A DNA stretch of 64,000 bases, from the NCBI GenBank assembly GCA_963693315.1, contig OY856186.1, positions 74,315,475-74,379,474 of the forward strand, in the 5' to 3' direction. The translations under genes and the position numbers were made by a program. This document shows positions 1-11,639 of the stretch, piece by piece. Within the stretch, counting starts at the first letter, position 1. The number at the start of each line of letters is the position of its first letter. The notes beneath the pieces are model-generated. The model saw only the letters and a list, made by a program, of their open reading frames with translations. It was not told where the DNA came from and searched no databases. Origin of the DNA: Diogma glabrata. Lineage: Eukaryota > Arthropoda > Insecta > Diptera > Cylindrotomidae.

Positions 1-760
1 TTTACGTTTTTATAAATTTTTTCAAAAGTAAATTTCTTTCTTTACACCGGTCCACTAAACACACAGAAATATAATTATTTGCGACCTCTCTATAATTTTC
101 ATACAAAATTTACTAAATTTCCTAGCTCTGTGAATTTTTTCAAATTTTTCTGTCAATCAGTGTCGAAACGTATGGGGGGGGGGGGCGGACGGTCTGGATT
201 TTTCACTTTTTTGCCCATAACTCAAAAACTGTGCACTTCAAAATTCTAAAAAAAATTGCAACAAATTTTAAATTAAGTGTTCTTTCAAATGACACCCTAC
301 TCGCTTGGGTCAAAAAAATTTTTTTTACCCTCTTTACACCGGTCCCCTAAACACACAGAAATATAATTATTTGAGACTTCGCTATACTTTTCATACAAAA
401 TTTACCGAATTTCCTAGCTTTTTTCAAATCAAATTTTCAATTCAAATTTTTTCAAATTTTTCTGTCAATCAGTGTCGAAACGTAGGGTGGGGGGGGGGGG
501 GGGGTCGGTCTGAATTTTGCACTTTTTTGTCCATAACTCAATTCTAAAAAAAATTGCAACAAATTCTATATTAAGTGCTCTTTCAAATGACACCCCACTC
601 GCTTGGGTCTGAAAGTTGCACTTTTTTGAAAATAACTCAAAAACTGTGCATCGCAAAATTCTAAAAAAATTCCTATGTTTTCTAAATAAAGTGCTCTTTC
701 AAATGACACCCCACTTGACCCCATTTTAAATAGTAATTTTACCCCTCCTCATATCCACCC
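1..760. repeat. 292-bp tandem repeat with long G tracts
   Basis: Two near-identical units begin with TTTACACCGGTCC at 41 and 333, so the period is 292 bp. Each runs through an ACACACAGAAATATAATT block and a run of consecutive G (12 G at 174-185, 16 G at 489-504) into CTTTCAAATGACACC. A third, shortened unit without the first half spans about 600-720. Short open frames across it are glycine-rich artefacts of the G tract. The array may continue beyond the left edge of the window. Its family is not recognised. Confidence 0.85.
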
Positions 761-1235
761 CCTTAATAAATCTAAGTATGAAAATATGACACTTTTTTAT
801 ATTTTTTATTAAAAACGTACTAATTTTTCTATCATTCCAAATACATTTGAAAATTTTCGATTAGTTAGGTTCGGAGCTAATCAAGGTAAGAAAACACGAA
901 AAAAACGTCATTATTCCAAATTATACAAAAAATGGTGAGGTGTAAAATTCCAAAATGAATTTTTAAGGAATACTGAAATGAATCCCTTTCATATGATACC
1001 CTACTTGAATCTATAAAAAAATATATTTTCTCAAAGGTCTCACATCGTACCCCTGTAAACCAAACGAAAATCACTTTAGTTTTATTTGTATCCGTCATTT
1101 CATGTGATTAAATTAGTTTTATACGCACCTCAAATTTCAAGTCCATAGCATTTATAGTTTACGAGATAATCGATATAATGTGAAAAACTCGTTTTACTCT
1201 CACCAATAGTGTTCCGTATAAAAAACGGAACCCTA
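761..1235. repeat. A+T-rich repeat tail ending in a GTTCCGT palindrome
   Basis: No gene is seen. The segment carries phrases such as CTTTCATATGATACC and ATTTATAGTTTACGAGATA that recur in diverged form at about 22414-22545. It ends with GTTCCGT at 1211-1217 and ACGGAAC at 1225-1231, a 7-bp stem around ATAAAAA. Such GGGTTCCGT-type ends are common at the edges of insect DNA elements, so this is probably an old element fragment. The left boundary is not resolved. Confidence 0.45.
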
Positions 1236-1551
1236 AAAATATGAGGGAGCTGAAATCTCACAGCTCTAAGATATCAAGACTTCGGTCTGTGTTAAGGATT
1301 TTGATATAGTTTTCGGCAAAAAACTTTTATGAGGACATGGTTTTTAGTTTTGGGCAGCGATGTATAACAAACATAACTCTTTGTTAAAGTACATGTATTT
1401 TTGATCTCTATTTAGAGATATGTATTACAAAACTAACACGAAACATCAATACGTTGTTGGAAAATTATAACAGATCATAAGTTAACATAATTTAGTGACA
1501 AGATTATACAATCAGCAAACTACTCAAAACCTCTCGATTTAGCGTTTCGAG

Positions 1552-1800
1552 AAAATATTTCAAAATCACAAATTCATATTTCTTTCAAAATTCCAAAAAT
1601 ATTGTAAAAATTAAATAAAATCAAAAATTCAAACTTTTTTCAAACAAAATTCTAAAAATATTTCAAAAATTCTTACAAAATCAAAGATTAAAACTTTTTC
1701 AAAAATTCTAAAAATATTGCAGAAATTATTACAAAATCAAAAATACAAACTTTTTTCAAATCCCAAAAATATTTCAAAAACTATAACAAATTCAAAAATG
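1552..1800. repeat. A+T-rich minisatellite inside family A copy 1
   Basis: Degenerate units of roughly 40-60 bp built on AAAATTCTAAAAATATTGCA and ACAAAATCAAAAATTAAA blocks repeat here. The equivalent arrays in copies 2 and 3 have different lengths, so the number of units varies between copies. It carries no coding signal. Confidence 0.7.
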
Positions 1801-2014
1801 TCCATGTCCATATTCATGTTCAATTACATTTACGTCATAAAAACGGCTACATTTTTTTCCAAAAAATTGGTTCAAAAAATAAATGAAATCATATTTTGAC
1901 ACACTTGACATTATTTTTTTGACAAACTTATAATGCCATAATCTAGTTTTTGATCTCACATACCAATCCCTACCATCAAGATTTCTCCAAATTCAATATT
2001 CCTACTCGTAATCA

Positions 2015-2819
2015 CTTAAAATCAGGGTTTCGAACCCGAACCGAACCCGAACCCTGAAACCGCTCCGAAGCAAGATTTTTTTTAAATTATGTGAACCCGA
2101 ACCTGAACCCAATCAAAAACACGGTTCAGGTTCAATTTTTAATATAGGAAATTTAGGAAGTTGGCGTAAGAAGTTTCATATTTCGCAGAATTTTTTTTGT
2201 TTCAAACAAATTTATTTTGGTTATTATTTGTTTCAGTAGAGAATAGTGAATAGTGAGAATTAAATCAAAATTTGTTTCCAAAATAAATATGTGTGTAACA
2301 TAAATACGGTATGTAATGTAACATAAAAAAATAAAAATAAAAAAATCCCATATAATGTAAAAACATTTCCATAATATGGAGTCTAATGAAAGTGGAAAAA
2401 TTCAACATAAGCAAAAATAAATAAGTGATGAAGAAGTTTCAACTTCGAAATTGTCATCGCCACAACGGCGTAATCGATAGCGTATCTGCCCAAGGATTCG
2501 AGCCCAGGCACTGACGTTCAAATTCATCCGAAACACGAAAAATGTGAATTGGAGTTTTTTCTGAGAAACTTCAAACCATACCTTTGAATTGTAAAAATTC
2601 CAATTACTTCTTTACTTACTTGAATTGAATTGATCTCAAAAATTCTCAATAAAAAAATAATGAATTCATAAGAAAATTCGAAAAAATTGTTTTTTTTTGT
2701 AACAAATTTGAACCCGAACCCAAACCCGAACCGAACCCGAACCCACTAAATTTTAATGTATTGAACCCGAACCTAAACCTGCACCCAAATTTTTCTGGGT
2801 TCGAAACACTGCTTAAAAT
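2015..2819. mobile_element. hAT-type MITE (789 bp) with 8-bp TSD, nested
   Basis: The element is 2023-2811. It starts CAGGGTTTCGAACCC and ends GGGTTCGAAACACTG, giving a 15-bp terminal inverted repeat with one mismatch. It is flanked by the exact 8-bp duplication CTTAAAAT at 2015-2022 and 2812-2819. The uninterrupted sequence ATCACTTAAAATGAACG exists in family A copies 2 and 3, so both empty sites are in the window. Subterminal arrays of GAACCCGAACC lie just inside both ends. There is no transposase frame, so it is non-autonomous. An 8-bp TSD and a CAG.GTTTC end are standard for hAT elements. Confidence 0.9.
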
Positions 2820-3189
2820 GAACGTTTTTTAAGCCAAAAATATGAAAATTTTCTGTTTGTGTCACACTTAATGATTTTTTTGACACACTTCCGGTACAGT
2901 TATCGAACACAACGTCCTTTCGGACCTGTCCCTTGAGTATGCCTATTTTTAGAAAAAAATAGGAAAAACATTTTTTTTGAAATCCCTCCAGCGGTTTTCC
3001 CTGCAGCGTAGGTAATCGTACGCCGGCAGACAGACATACATTTTCGGTTTTTTAGAATCAGTAGGTCCTAAAACGTCAAGAAATGCGAGAAAAAAAGTGG
3101 AGGTAAGCATTTCACTTTTGGCTCATGAATGTAATACTTAGGTATTTCAGACCGAAATAATATTAAAGAAAGCAGTAGTATCCCAACAA

Positions 3190-5160
3190 ACATAAATTCT
3201 GTTGTACGAGAAAAAATAAAACAAAATTTAACCGGAAGTAACAAACCGGAAGTTATGATGAAAAACTGTTGTGAACCGTACTAAATATTTATTTACCAAG
3301 TTTCATCCAATTAGATTATCCGGTACAGACGTGATTGAGCTTTCAAAAAAACAGGCGCTCGGGGGACCTCCCACCACTTTGTTCACTATCGCTCAAAAAC
3401 TAATCAGTTCCTTGCCATACATATTGGCATCTTTTTCCAAAGTGTCATCAAAATTCATTCACGACCGAATGTTATATGCTCACAACAAACATTGAAAAAA
3501 TTGTGACACATTAAACCGGTGTTAGGGGGATCCCCCCACCACTTATCCCAATATATTCCAAAAACTAATCAGTTCTTTGTCATTTAATTCTCCATCTTTT
3601 TTCAAAGAGTTATTTAAATTGATTAATGAATGAAGTCTATACGCTCCCAACAAACTTTAAAAACAAAGTGTGAAAAGTCAGCAGTTGTATGGTAGACCCC
3701 CGCCACTCTGATCAATGTGTCCCAAATGATATTAATTATCTTCTCACAGTAATTGAAACCTTTTCCCTAAGTTTTATCATAATCCCTTCATTATTGTAGG
3801 CTGTAGTATGCATAAAGACACTGAAAAAACTTTAAAAAAATAAAAAAAATTTTTTTTACCGGAAGTGAAAAACCGGAAGTTGGGATGCAGAACTGTTGAG
3901 AACTGTACTAAATGATTATGTACCAAGTTTCATCCAATTCGATCATAAGGTACAAATGTTATTGAGCTTTTATAAAAACAGGTGCTCGGGACACCCCCAT
4001 CACTTTGTTTAATATCGCTCAAAAACTAATCAGTTCCTTGCCACACATATTGAAATTTTTTTCCAAACTGTCATAAAAATTCATTCACGAACGAATGTTA
4101 TATGCTCCCAACAAACAATGAAAAAATTGTGATACAATAAACCGGTATTTGGGACGCCCCCCACCACTTATCGCAATATTGTCCAAAAACTAATCAGTTC
4201 TTTGTCATCTAAGTCTCCATCTTTTTTCAAAGTTTCACTTTAGTTGATTAATTAATGAAGTTTGTATGCTCCCAACAAACTTTGAACTTTAACACTTTGT
4301 TGAAAAGTCAGCAGTTGTATAGTAGACCCCCTCCCACTTTGATCAATGTGTCCCAAAAGATATTAATTATCTTCTCACACTAATTGAAACCTTTTCCATT
4401 AGTTTCATCATAATCACTTCATTATTGTAGGCTGTAGTGTGCATAAAGACACTGAAAAATTTTTAAAAATTACAAAAAAAATTTTTACCGGAAGTAAAAA
4501 ACTGGAAATTGGGATGCAGAACTGTTGTGAACCGTACTAAATGCTTATGTATCAAGTTTCATCAAATATCAGGTACAGATGTTATTGAACTTTCAAAAAA
4601 ACAGGTGTATGGGACACCCCTCACCATTTTGTTCACTATTGCTCAAAAACTAATCAGTATCTTGCCGTACGTATTTGCATCTTTTTTCAAAGTGTCATCA
4701 AAATTCATTCACGAACGAATCTAGTATGCGCCCAACAAACATAAAAAACATGGTAAAAAAAACCACCTGCTGTATGGGTTTACCAACCCTTTATCCAATG
4801 TACTCCAAAAGCTGATAAAATCTTTCTCTTGTTACTCGAAAGCTTTCACTAACAGTTCATGAAAATCGATCGGTAATTGTAGGCTACCAGTAGGGATAAA
4901 CACCTGAAAAAAAATTATTTTAACCGGAAGTGACAAAACGGAAGTGCAGAAATATTGGAAACAGTACTAAAACCTTATATACCAAGTTTCCATAAGATCA
5001 TAAGCCGTGATTAGAAGTAATTGAAGATTTAAACTTAGAGGTTTTCGGGAGACCTCTCGCTATTTTGTCCAAATTTAAAATGAATCCAGGTCTTTTATTT
5101 TCAAGTGAAACTGAATTATTTGCCGAAGTTTCATCAAGATCCTATGTAGAAAGATCACCC
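3190..5160. repeat. ~630-bp tandem repeat with internal subrepeats
   Basis: ACCGGAAGT followed shortly by a second near-copy marks unit starts at about 3231, 3858, 4487 and 4923 (spacings 627, 629, 436). Each full unit contains three diverged sub-blocks with CCCACCACTTT-like starts, AAACTAATCAGTTC and GCTCCCAACAAAC. The last unit is shortened and runs out near an ACACACAGACGTACATC segment at 5180-5200. Short frames at 3271-3495 and 4509-4724 are parallel translations of the same repeat, not genes. Confidence 0.85.
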
Positions 5161-7590
5161 ACCCACCAAACTCACCCACACACAGACGTACATCAAAATT
5201 TCTATTGGCTATTTAGATAGAGAATGGCCCAAAACAAAAGAAAAAACAAAATTTGGGGTATGTAAGACTTTTTTTTCTCGATAGATTGCATTATTTCACA
5301 CAATTTAAAATTGTGGTGAAGTAAAAATGTAGGATTTTTAGATTGGTCAAACAGAAAGACCACACATTAAAAATATATAATATATCAGTAAAATTATTGA
5401 AAATGTATCTGATTTTGCAATTTATTTACTAAATAAAAACTAGAAGTTCGAAACCCTTAACAAAAAATCTTCCACTACAAATTTCTAGAAAGTGCAAAAA
5501 AATTGTTGAATAATTTGTACAGAAGTGACAAAATTTGTAATTTTGCAACATCATTTTTTTATATTTAAATATTTTAGATAACGTTGCTTGTAAAACTACA
5601 AATAAACATTGAAAAATGAGTTGTAAAGTGCAGAAGATATATACTTTGTTACTTGATTGTTTTTGTTTTCGAATGTAGTTCATTGATTGCTAAAAAATTT
5701 GGATGACTGGGTAAATAAGATATTTAAAAAGTCAAATTAGTTTTTATGGTGTGCCACAAATCTGTGGCACACCATAAAGTTTGACAGGTATAAACTAAAA
5801 TGCCACTTTATCCAAATTAATTCATTGAAATGAACATTTTTATATATCTATTATTTTTGTTTTGAAAAAAAAAGTATCTGAAACACGTATCACGGTTATT
5901 ATAGTCATGTTCCAACGTCGATAAAACACCTAATTTATGTTTTTGTATAAATGTCATCACAACATCAATCTAAGATCAAGATGGCTATCAATTTACTGTA
6001 ACGAAAATAGAATATTTATTTTGTTTTTATACAGACAACGATTAAAACCGTAATTTATCACAAAATCTTTTTATTTTTATAAATAATCAAAATTCTTTTA
6101 ACCAATTTATTTCCACAAATTTTCTACCTACATTTTCTACCAGTTCCATTTACAAACAAAAACACATTCGGTAGCATTTTTAATCAAAAAAACTTCTAAC
6201 AAAAATCAAAGGATAACCTAAAAAATTTTTTAATAAAGAAATTAACATATTTTAATTTTAACATATCACTATAAGATGATGTGTCTGACGTCATTTATAA
6301 AAAAAAGAAAAAATCTTTTAAATAAATTTAATATTTTACTAATTTCCGGTTCTCATAAGTTTCATGACAATTTAATTAGTTTAGACATTTATAACTTTAT
6401 AAGCTAATGACAAAAAAAAAATTAAAATCCGAGGCCAAGTTGCTACATTATTAACTTATTAGTGTTGTTGATAAGTGATTCCAACAAATTAATTGAATTT
6501 TAATTCGCTGATGAAGTTAGCAGAAATAAATATTTTAACTAAGTCAACAACATATCAACTATCCTTCGTACACATTCTTTAGATTTTGGGTTATTGTTTT
6601 TAAATTATGTTGATCAACTTGTTAATTTTGATAAATTAAACACTTTAAAAATCTCAGTTTATTTCTTTTTTAAGTTTATTGAACATTTTTATTTAGAATA
6701 TTTAATGATGAGATAGATTTTGTGATATATTCTAATATTTATATAACTGATAAAAAAAATTGATTTTTTTCTCCATAAATATACCCAAATTCTCATATAA
6801 ATATAGTTTTATGAGTTTTTTTTATGATCAAATTAGAGTACAACATTATCCATAATAATAAATTCTAAATTGCAAAATAATATCATTAAAAAAAAACAAT
6901 GAACTGAAATCAATTTATCAATCCGGAAAAAAATGAGATAAGATATTAAACAGAAAACAAAAGCAAAACATGGAAATACATTTGTAAGATAATTTTTTTT
7001 ATTCTTTTTACATTTAGTTTTCTTTAACTTTACTTATTTGTTGGTTTCATTATACTGTGTCTGTCCATTCAATCAAAAATAAAAAATGAAATATTTTCTT
7101 ATAAACGATATTTTTTTTGTTATTCTTTTCCAATTCATTGTTAATAATTCTGTAATGGTAAGAGAAAATAATATTCCTTTTGTTTTTACTCTATATAAAA
7201 AAAATTTGCTACTGGCAAAATGCATGAACATAAAATTATTATGAAAATTACATCGATTGATAAAATAAAATAAAAATGTATGTATATGTAATAGTTTAAG
7301 AGATCTGAATTAAAAATTTATTACAGTAAAATATTTTTGTTCATTCTTTTAATCTAAAAATCAAAATCTTTGAATGCAATTATTCTAAATTGTATAAAGT
7401 AATTTTTATAGTTTTATAAAAAAAGGTGGGTTCGCCGCTTGGTTTAAGTCTTTTGATATCACATATTTTCTATCCTAAGACATTTACTAATTGTAATGCA
7501 TTGAATGCATGGAATATACAAGATTTGGTTACATCTAAATTAAAGCGCGTGGTAATGATAAACGTTGTTAACGAGCAAACTTCATTTTTG
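5161..7590. other. A+T-rich stretch without gene
   Basis: Only short random frames occur (for example 5429-5683 on the minus strand). Apart from the perfect hairpin at 5743-5778 I see nothing recognisable. Homopolymer A and T runs dominate. Confidence 0.6.
5743..5778. repeat. Perfect 16-bp hairpin
   Basis: TTTATGGTGTGCCACA (5743-5758) is followed by the loop AATC and its exact reverse complement (5763-5778). A 16-bp perfect stem with a 4-nt loop is striking here. There is no T run directly after it and no adjacent gene. It may be a minimal foldback remnant or a small structured RNA. Confidence 0.85.
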
Positions 7591-7599
7591 TAAAAGTTC

Positions 7600-8424
7600 A
7601 TTAACTCGAAACTGGAACATTTAAAATTACCCTTAAATTTGAGAAGCATTTCCAGGTACTACGATGAGTGAGATCATCTATAAAACAGTACGTCAAGAGA
7701 TGTCTTTGCCGTCTCTCAAACTTGGTTGAAAATAAAAACTCCTGCTAGTTTTTACAAAATATCTGGTTTCAAATGCACTCGTAACGATCATTTTGGTCGG
7801 GATAGTGGTGGTGTTTCATAACTCAGAAGCAACGTAGTTCTCATCTCATCAGCTAGTTGGTTGCATGTACAACTCCCAACCTGGTACGAATGCTGATATT
7901 GTCAGCATAAATTATATTTTTTGTCGGTTTTGGGGTACCTATAATTGCTTCGTTATTATGGTTTACGTGAATTTTATCTTGATAAATGATAGTTGCCCGT
8001 TAAAGGACGTTTTTGCTTTAACTCACTCGTAGATCTTGCTATCTTACTAGCCATGCCTTAATTTTGGTCAGTCACCAACTATTTTTACTGACCAAAATCA
8101 GATTCATTTTTGTTTAAAATGTTGCAGGTCACCACTAATTCACAAGTGCATCACAATTGTTGATTTTTCGTCCGTTAACACTAATGCGAACCCTTCATCA
8201 ATAAATTTGGCACCAATTTGGTAAACGATCAGCTACGTGTAATAAATTCACTTATATTAAAAGCATCTCAAAAGTTTGAGATTTTTGATACTATGGTCTT
8301 GCGCAATTCTGTATATCATCTTCAGCTTGTAAAGAAATTGCCCCAGGATAAGAGAAAATTTTGTAATTTGTCACAACTATACCTACTATTACCTGCCACA
8401 TTTATAATAATGAATCATGAATAA
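7600..8424 (+). pseudogene. LINE endonuclease and linker remnant (Jockey/CR1-like)
   Basis: The frame 7699-7818 is open for 40 codons and reads DVFAVSQTWLK, then FYKISGFKCTRNDHFGRD.GGV. This is the pattern of a LINE apurinic endonuclease (SETWL motif, then the GY..R.DR..GGGV strand). After several frame breaks, 8218-8424 reads NDQLRVINSLILKASQKF, resembling the endonuclease-RT linker of the same clade. Catalytic GDFN and SDH motifs are not intact. The following sequence belongs to another LINE, so this copy is truncated. Clade assignment is tentative. Confidence 0.6.
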
Positions 8425-8429
8425 AAATA

Positions 8430-9660
8430 CAACGTCGGAGTCGAGTCTGAATCTTTCAGATTTGCAACACAGCGTGCTGGGAGTGCACGAGATTCATGAA
8501 TGCGTTACAGTTGACATCTGGTTTGTGCAGGAGGTCTACGGTGTGAGTGGAACGGCAATTGGTCTGGGAATTAACACGAACTCCGCCTCTAGCGAATAAA
8601 AAGGGGATAACTGCATACCTGCAGTTGCATAACTGAATATATGATACTACCCATAATAAAAGGTCCTGTAATAATTGTAGGCGACTTTAATGCTTGATCG
8701 AAAATCTCAGCTCACGATGGAGTATATTTGTGGCGAATGAATCCTGAAATCTAAGCACATATGCAGACAACGACGAGTCGTTAAAAGACGTCACCTTAGT
8801 GTCACATAATATGATAAAGCATATAAAACAATGTTAAGTTCATAAGGGCTGAACTTCCAGTGATCATTGTACTATCACATTTGAGATAATTGCTTCTCTA
8901 AGCCATTCTTCCTGCGTTCCTCGTGCTAATAATGCCAATACCAATAGGTACAAAATCGATGCTACCTACTGAGAACTAATTAATATAAATATAGAACTAC
9001 ATATTAAGCAAGTCAAGAGGCAAGCTGAAAATATTTGCTGTTCTGCGGACTGTGAAACGGTAGTAGCTTCTATTACATTATTATTATTTGTGAAGATGCC
9101 ATAACGTGCAAATCAAATTGGATTAAAACAAATGGGAAAACCTGGTGGACTAATGTTCTAACTAAGCTCAAAATTAATCCAGATTTGGGGCTGCAAAAGC
9201 AGGATGCTTACAGGAACCTTAGAAACATATATGTGCAAAAGGTTCATACAACTAAAAGCCAGAGTTTCATGAAACTTGTTACGGAAGTAGGCAACAAGGA
9301 CCCACGAGGCTTTATATATAAATAACAGAGAGGAACGCTTACACAACAGTGCATGCATCCGTTTCTTCGAACGAAAACAATATGCACTCATGAAGTACCT
9401 CTAGCAAGGTGTTGCTTGACACCCTGCTAGCAGATAATACAAAAGACTCACCTGATCATGCTAAGATAAAAAAGAAAGCGCAGCTAGCGTATGTTTCTTA
9501 GAATGTCTCAGAGTTCACCATTGATGACCTTCTGGAGGCTGTGATTAGTATAAAACGTGGCAAAGCTCTTGGTCTGAACTTAAAAGAAGTTGTATTTGTT
9601 CAACAGTTCTGGAAGGTTTTAGATGTAATGAAGCTGTTGTTCAGTCCTCGTGATTTGGGG
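8430..9660 (+). pseudogene. R1/LOA-like LINE, endonuclease and start of RT
   Basis: GPVIIVGDFNA is readable at 8662-8694 (GDFNA 8680-8694), the metal-binding motif of LINE endonucleases, followed at once by a stop. An uninterrupted frame from 9140 to about 9324 begins TWWTNVLTKLK and ends LVTEVGNKDPRGFIYK; the EVGNKDPWG phrase is characteristic of R1-clade linkers. At about 9509-9620 it reads FTIDDLLEAVISIKRGKALG, the start of the RT (A...KRGKAPG). The match stops near 9655 and RT sequence resumes at about 11270, so about 1.4-1.6 kb intervenes. Many stops show that this copy is dead. Confidence 0.8.
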
Positions 9661-11105
9661 TCGCACTATTTTCCTGCGCCCATTAAATTTACATTGACAA
9701 AAACTTTTGTAGTTTTTTTCGCCCTTATCAAACATAATTTCTTATAATCAATTCGAAGTCGTCAATTACAATGGTTTCCGTTTAAATTTGATATAAAACA
9801 ATTGTGCAATATCCTTAAATTGGCATCACCATATTTCCCATAGAGACAAGAAAAACTCCCATAAAGCAATAGGTTGCTTCTCATTTACTGTAATGCCATG
9901 AACATTGGAAGATGTTTTTGCTCCCTTTTCTTAAAAAAAAAAATATAATTTTCTTACATTCATTTCATAATCAATTGTTTTTCATAAATCTTTTCTAATT
10001 TTGCTATGAATTGGTTGAGCATACTCTTTAGTGGGTACAAATAATGAACGAAAGAAAATACCCAAGAAACAAACTTATCGTGTTTATCGATTTGTTATTG
10101 TTTACAAACGGCGTGACTTTAACTATAAATACGTGGTTGAAGATAGAGAGTTTCTCTTTTCGTAGTCGACTTTTTGTCTAGATAATAGACAGCTGTTTTC
10201 TTCTTGACGTTTCTACATGCATGAAATAAAACAAGAATACAAGCAGTATATTGTCACGTCAACTCATTTTTATTAATTTATTTAATTTATTCTTTTTGTG
10301 ATTAGTTTTTTTGTTAAGTGTAGTGAGAAAGTCATGTTTTTTTTTATGTTGGAATCCTCATCTTTGTTTGCGAAATATACCAACCGATAAAGAAGATTGG
10401 CTTAATCACGATATTGGTGTAAAGAAGCTTGGAGAGCCAGGCGGAGTTATTTGTGGGAGAAGTGTCACAATTTGTCAGGGTGGCTTGAAATTATAATCCG
10501 GAACCGACAATGGAGAGAATGAACGGCTGATGTCCAAGGAGTAAGGAACGGGATCGAGCTTAATCATGGGGTACTCCAATCGCATTTTTGAAAACACTAA
10601 TAACTTAAGCAGTAACTTGCTTCCTTTGTTGGTAATGCAAATCATGGGGTTACCCGCTATGTTTAGAAAGTAAAACATGCAATTACGCGTATGGTATGAA
10701 ATATTCCGTTTAATTTGTGGTGGATCGTCATCATCGCCAGTTTGGGTCTTAGTTAAGGTAAACATATGGCTTAGGCTTCAAGGTGGACACTCTATGTGTT
10801 TTCGGATATTCTACTCCAAGGAAAAATAAAATATATCAGATTGATGAACCTGGATGGTGACGTGTATATATGTATACGTGAGTGTATGGGGTATGGATGA
10901 CAATGAGTGTGTGGGTGGATGTGTGCATGTGCGCGAGTGTAGGAGGGGTGAGAGTGTGTGAATGTGTGAGTGTTGGACGGGGTGTTGGACGGGGTGATCG
11001 CGGTTCTTTTTGTCTAATGGGGTCGCCAAAGTCTACTCCGTTCACTTGTTTTCCTTTCGATCCGTTTGAAAATCGAAGTACGCGTACTATTGATCATTTG
11101 TGTTG
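9661..11105. other. Sequence interrupting the R1-like LINE
   Basis: This stretch separates two parts of one LINE reading frame, so it is probably an insertion or rearranged block. About 10100-10260 has an LTR-like look (AATAAAACAAG near 10226), but no primer-binding site or inverted ends could be paired. Frames at 10311-10496 and 10475-10765 have no recognisable motifs. The exact boundaries are not resolved. Confidence 0.4.
10860..10985. repeat. GT-rich simple repeat
   Basis: Irregular GTGTG/GTGGGTGG/GTGTGTGAATGTG runs give a strongly strand-asymmetric G+T tract. It generates overlapping frames in both directions (10811-11106) that are composition artefacts. It ends with a short direct repeat GTTGGACGGG at about 10973 and 10984. 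Confidence 0.75.
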
Positions 11106-11610
11106 AAGCAGCAAGATTTCTTTCTCGTCCTCACGGACTGCAGCTAGTTAGGGGCTATTAAAACAATCTCGCTAGGTACGCGGCCTGCTATGCCACTTCG
11201 TTCATTCATCCAACGAAGCAACGCTTCATTACATAGCTCCTACTTGCTTAAAACTCTCCGACAGCTGCCTCAGATTTGGTATCATTGCTAAAAAGTGGCA
11301 AATTAATCGGGTCAAATATTATCGACCAACCATGCTTCTCTCAATTCTAAGTAAAATTTTCGAGAAAATAATAATCAAAAAGCTTTTTTATTGCATAGAT
11401 TTGGATGACGGTGTGACCGATAAATAGTACGGCTTAGGATCAGGTCACTCTTTCAGAGACGCCGTCTATAAACTAATAGAAATGGTCCAGTCAACCGATG
11501 AAAAGTAATCCCTTGACATTTTCATAAATATATCAGGTGCTTTCGATAATCTATCGTGGACAAATGTCATGAGTTATCTAACTAAGGTTCTAAGGACAAT
11601 TGGAGACATT
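11106..11610 (+). pseudogene. R1/LOA-like LINE reverse transcriptase, middle part
   Basis: In frame from 11317 it reads YYRPTMLLSILSKIFEKI, then YGLGSGHSFRDAV, then IFINISGAFDNLSW (11518-11559). These are RT motifs of non-LTR elements: YRPI.LL...K..E, the QYGF..G.ST block, and motif A, in which the D is replaced by N (F.NI.GAFDN). Two in-frame stops interrupt it. It most likely continues the fragment ending near 9655. The catalytic (Y/F)ADD motif C is not present: the match ends near 11610, where BEL/Pao-like sequence begins. Confidence 0.8.
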
Positions 11611-11639
11611 GAATAAAAATAATACTTATTGTTGTGGTT

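Larger units (their letters stand above)
1236..3160 (+). mobile_element. Family A dispersed repeat, copy 1 (interrupted)
   Basis: The left end (GAAATCTCACAGCTCT, then ATATCAAGACTTCGGTCTG) and right end (AATCAGTAGGTCCTAAAACG to TTTCAGACCGAAATAA) match copies at 26664-27896 and 49443-51028, all in the same orientation. ACTTCGGTCTG near the left end and CAGACCGAA(G)T at the right end form a short inverted pair. The interior holds a degenerate A+T minisatellite (about 1552-1800) and a block with GACACACTTGACA. No open frame of note is present, so it looks non-autonomous. A 789-bp hAT-type MITE splits this copy at 2023-2811. Superfamily unknown. Confidence 0.8.

Noticed and set aside
2463..2505. 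tRNA-like A box (GGCGTAATCGATAGCG) and B box (GGATTCGAGCCC)
   Set aside because: The boxes are only about 30 bp apart with no acceptor, anticodon or T stems that pair; at most a tRNA-derived scrap inside the MITE.
2023..2811. GAACCCGAACC arrays taken as telomeric repeats
   Set aside because: They lie at both inner ends of a MITE in opposite orientation and are subterminal repeats, with irregular spacing.
3190..5160. Regular repeats as a possible CRISPR array
   Set aside because: Units of ~630 bp with no short-repeat/unique-spacer structure, in a clearly eukaryotic sequence.
10811..11106. Overlapping frames in both directions across the GT-rich tract
   Set aside because: Composition artefacts of simple sequence without stops.
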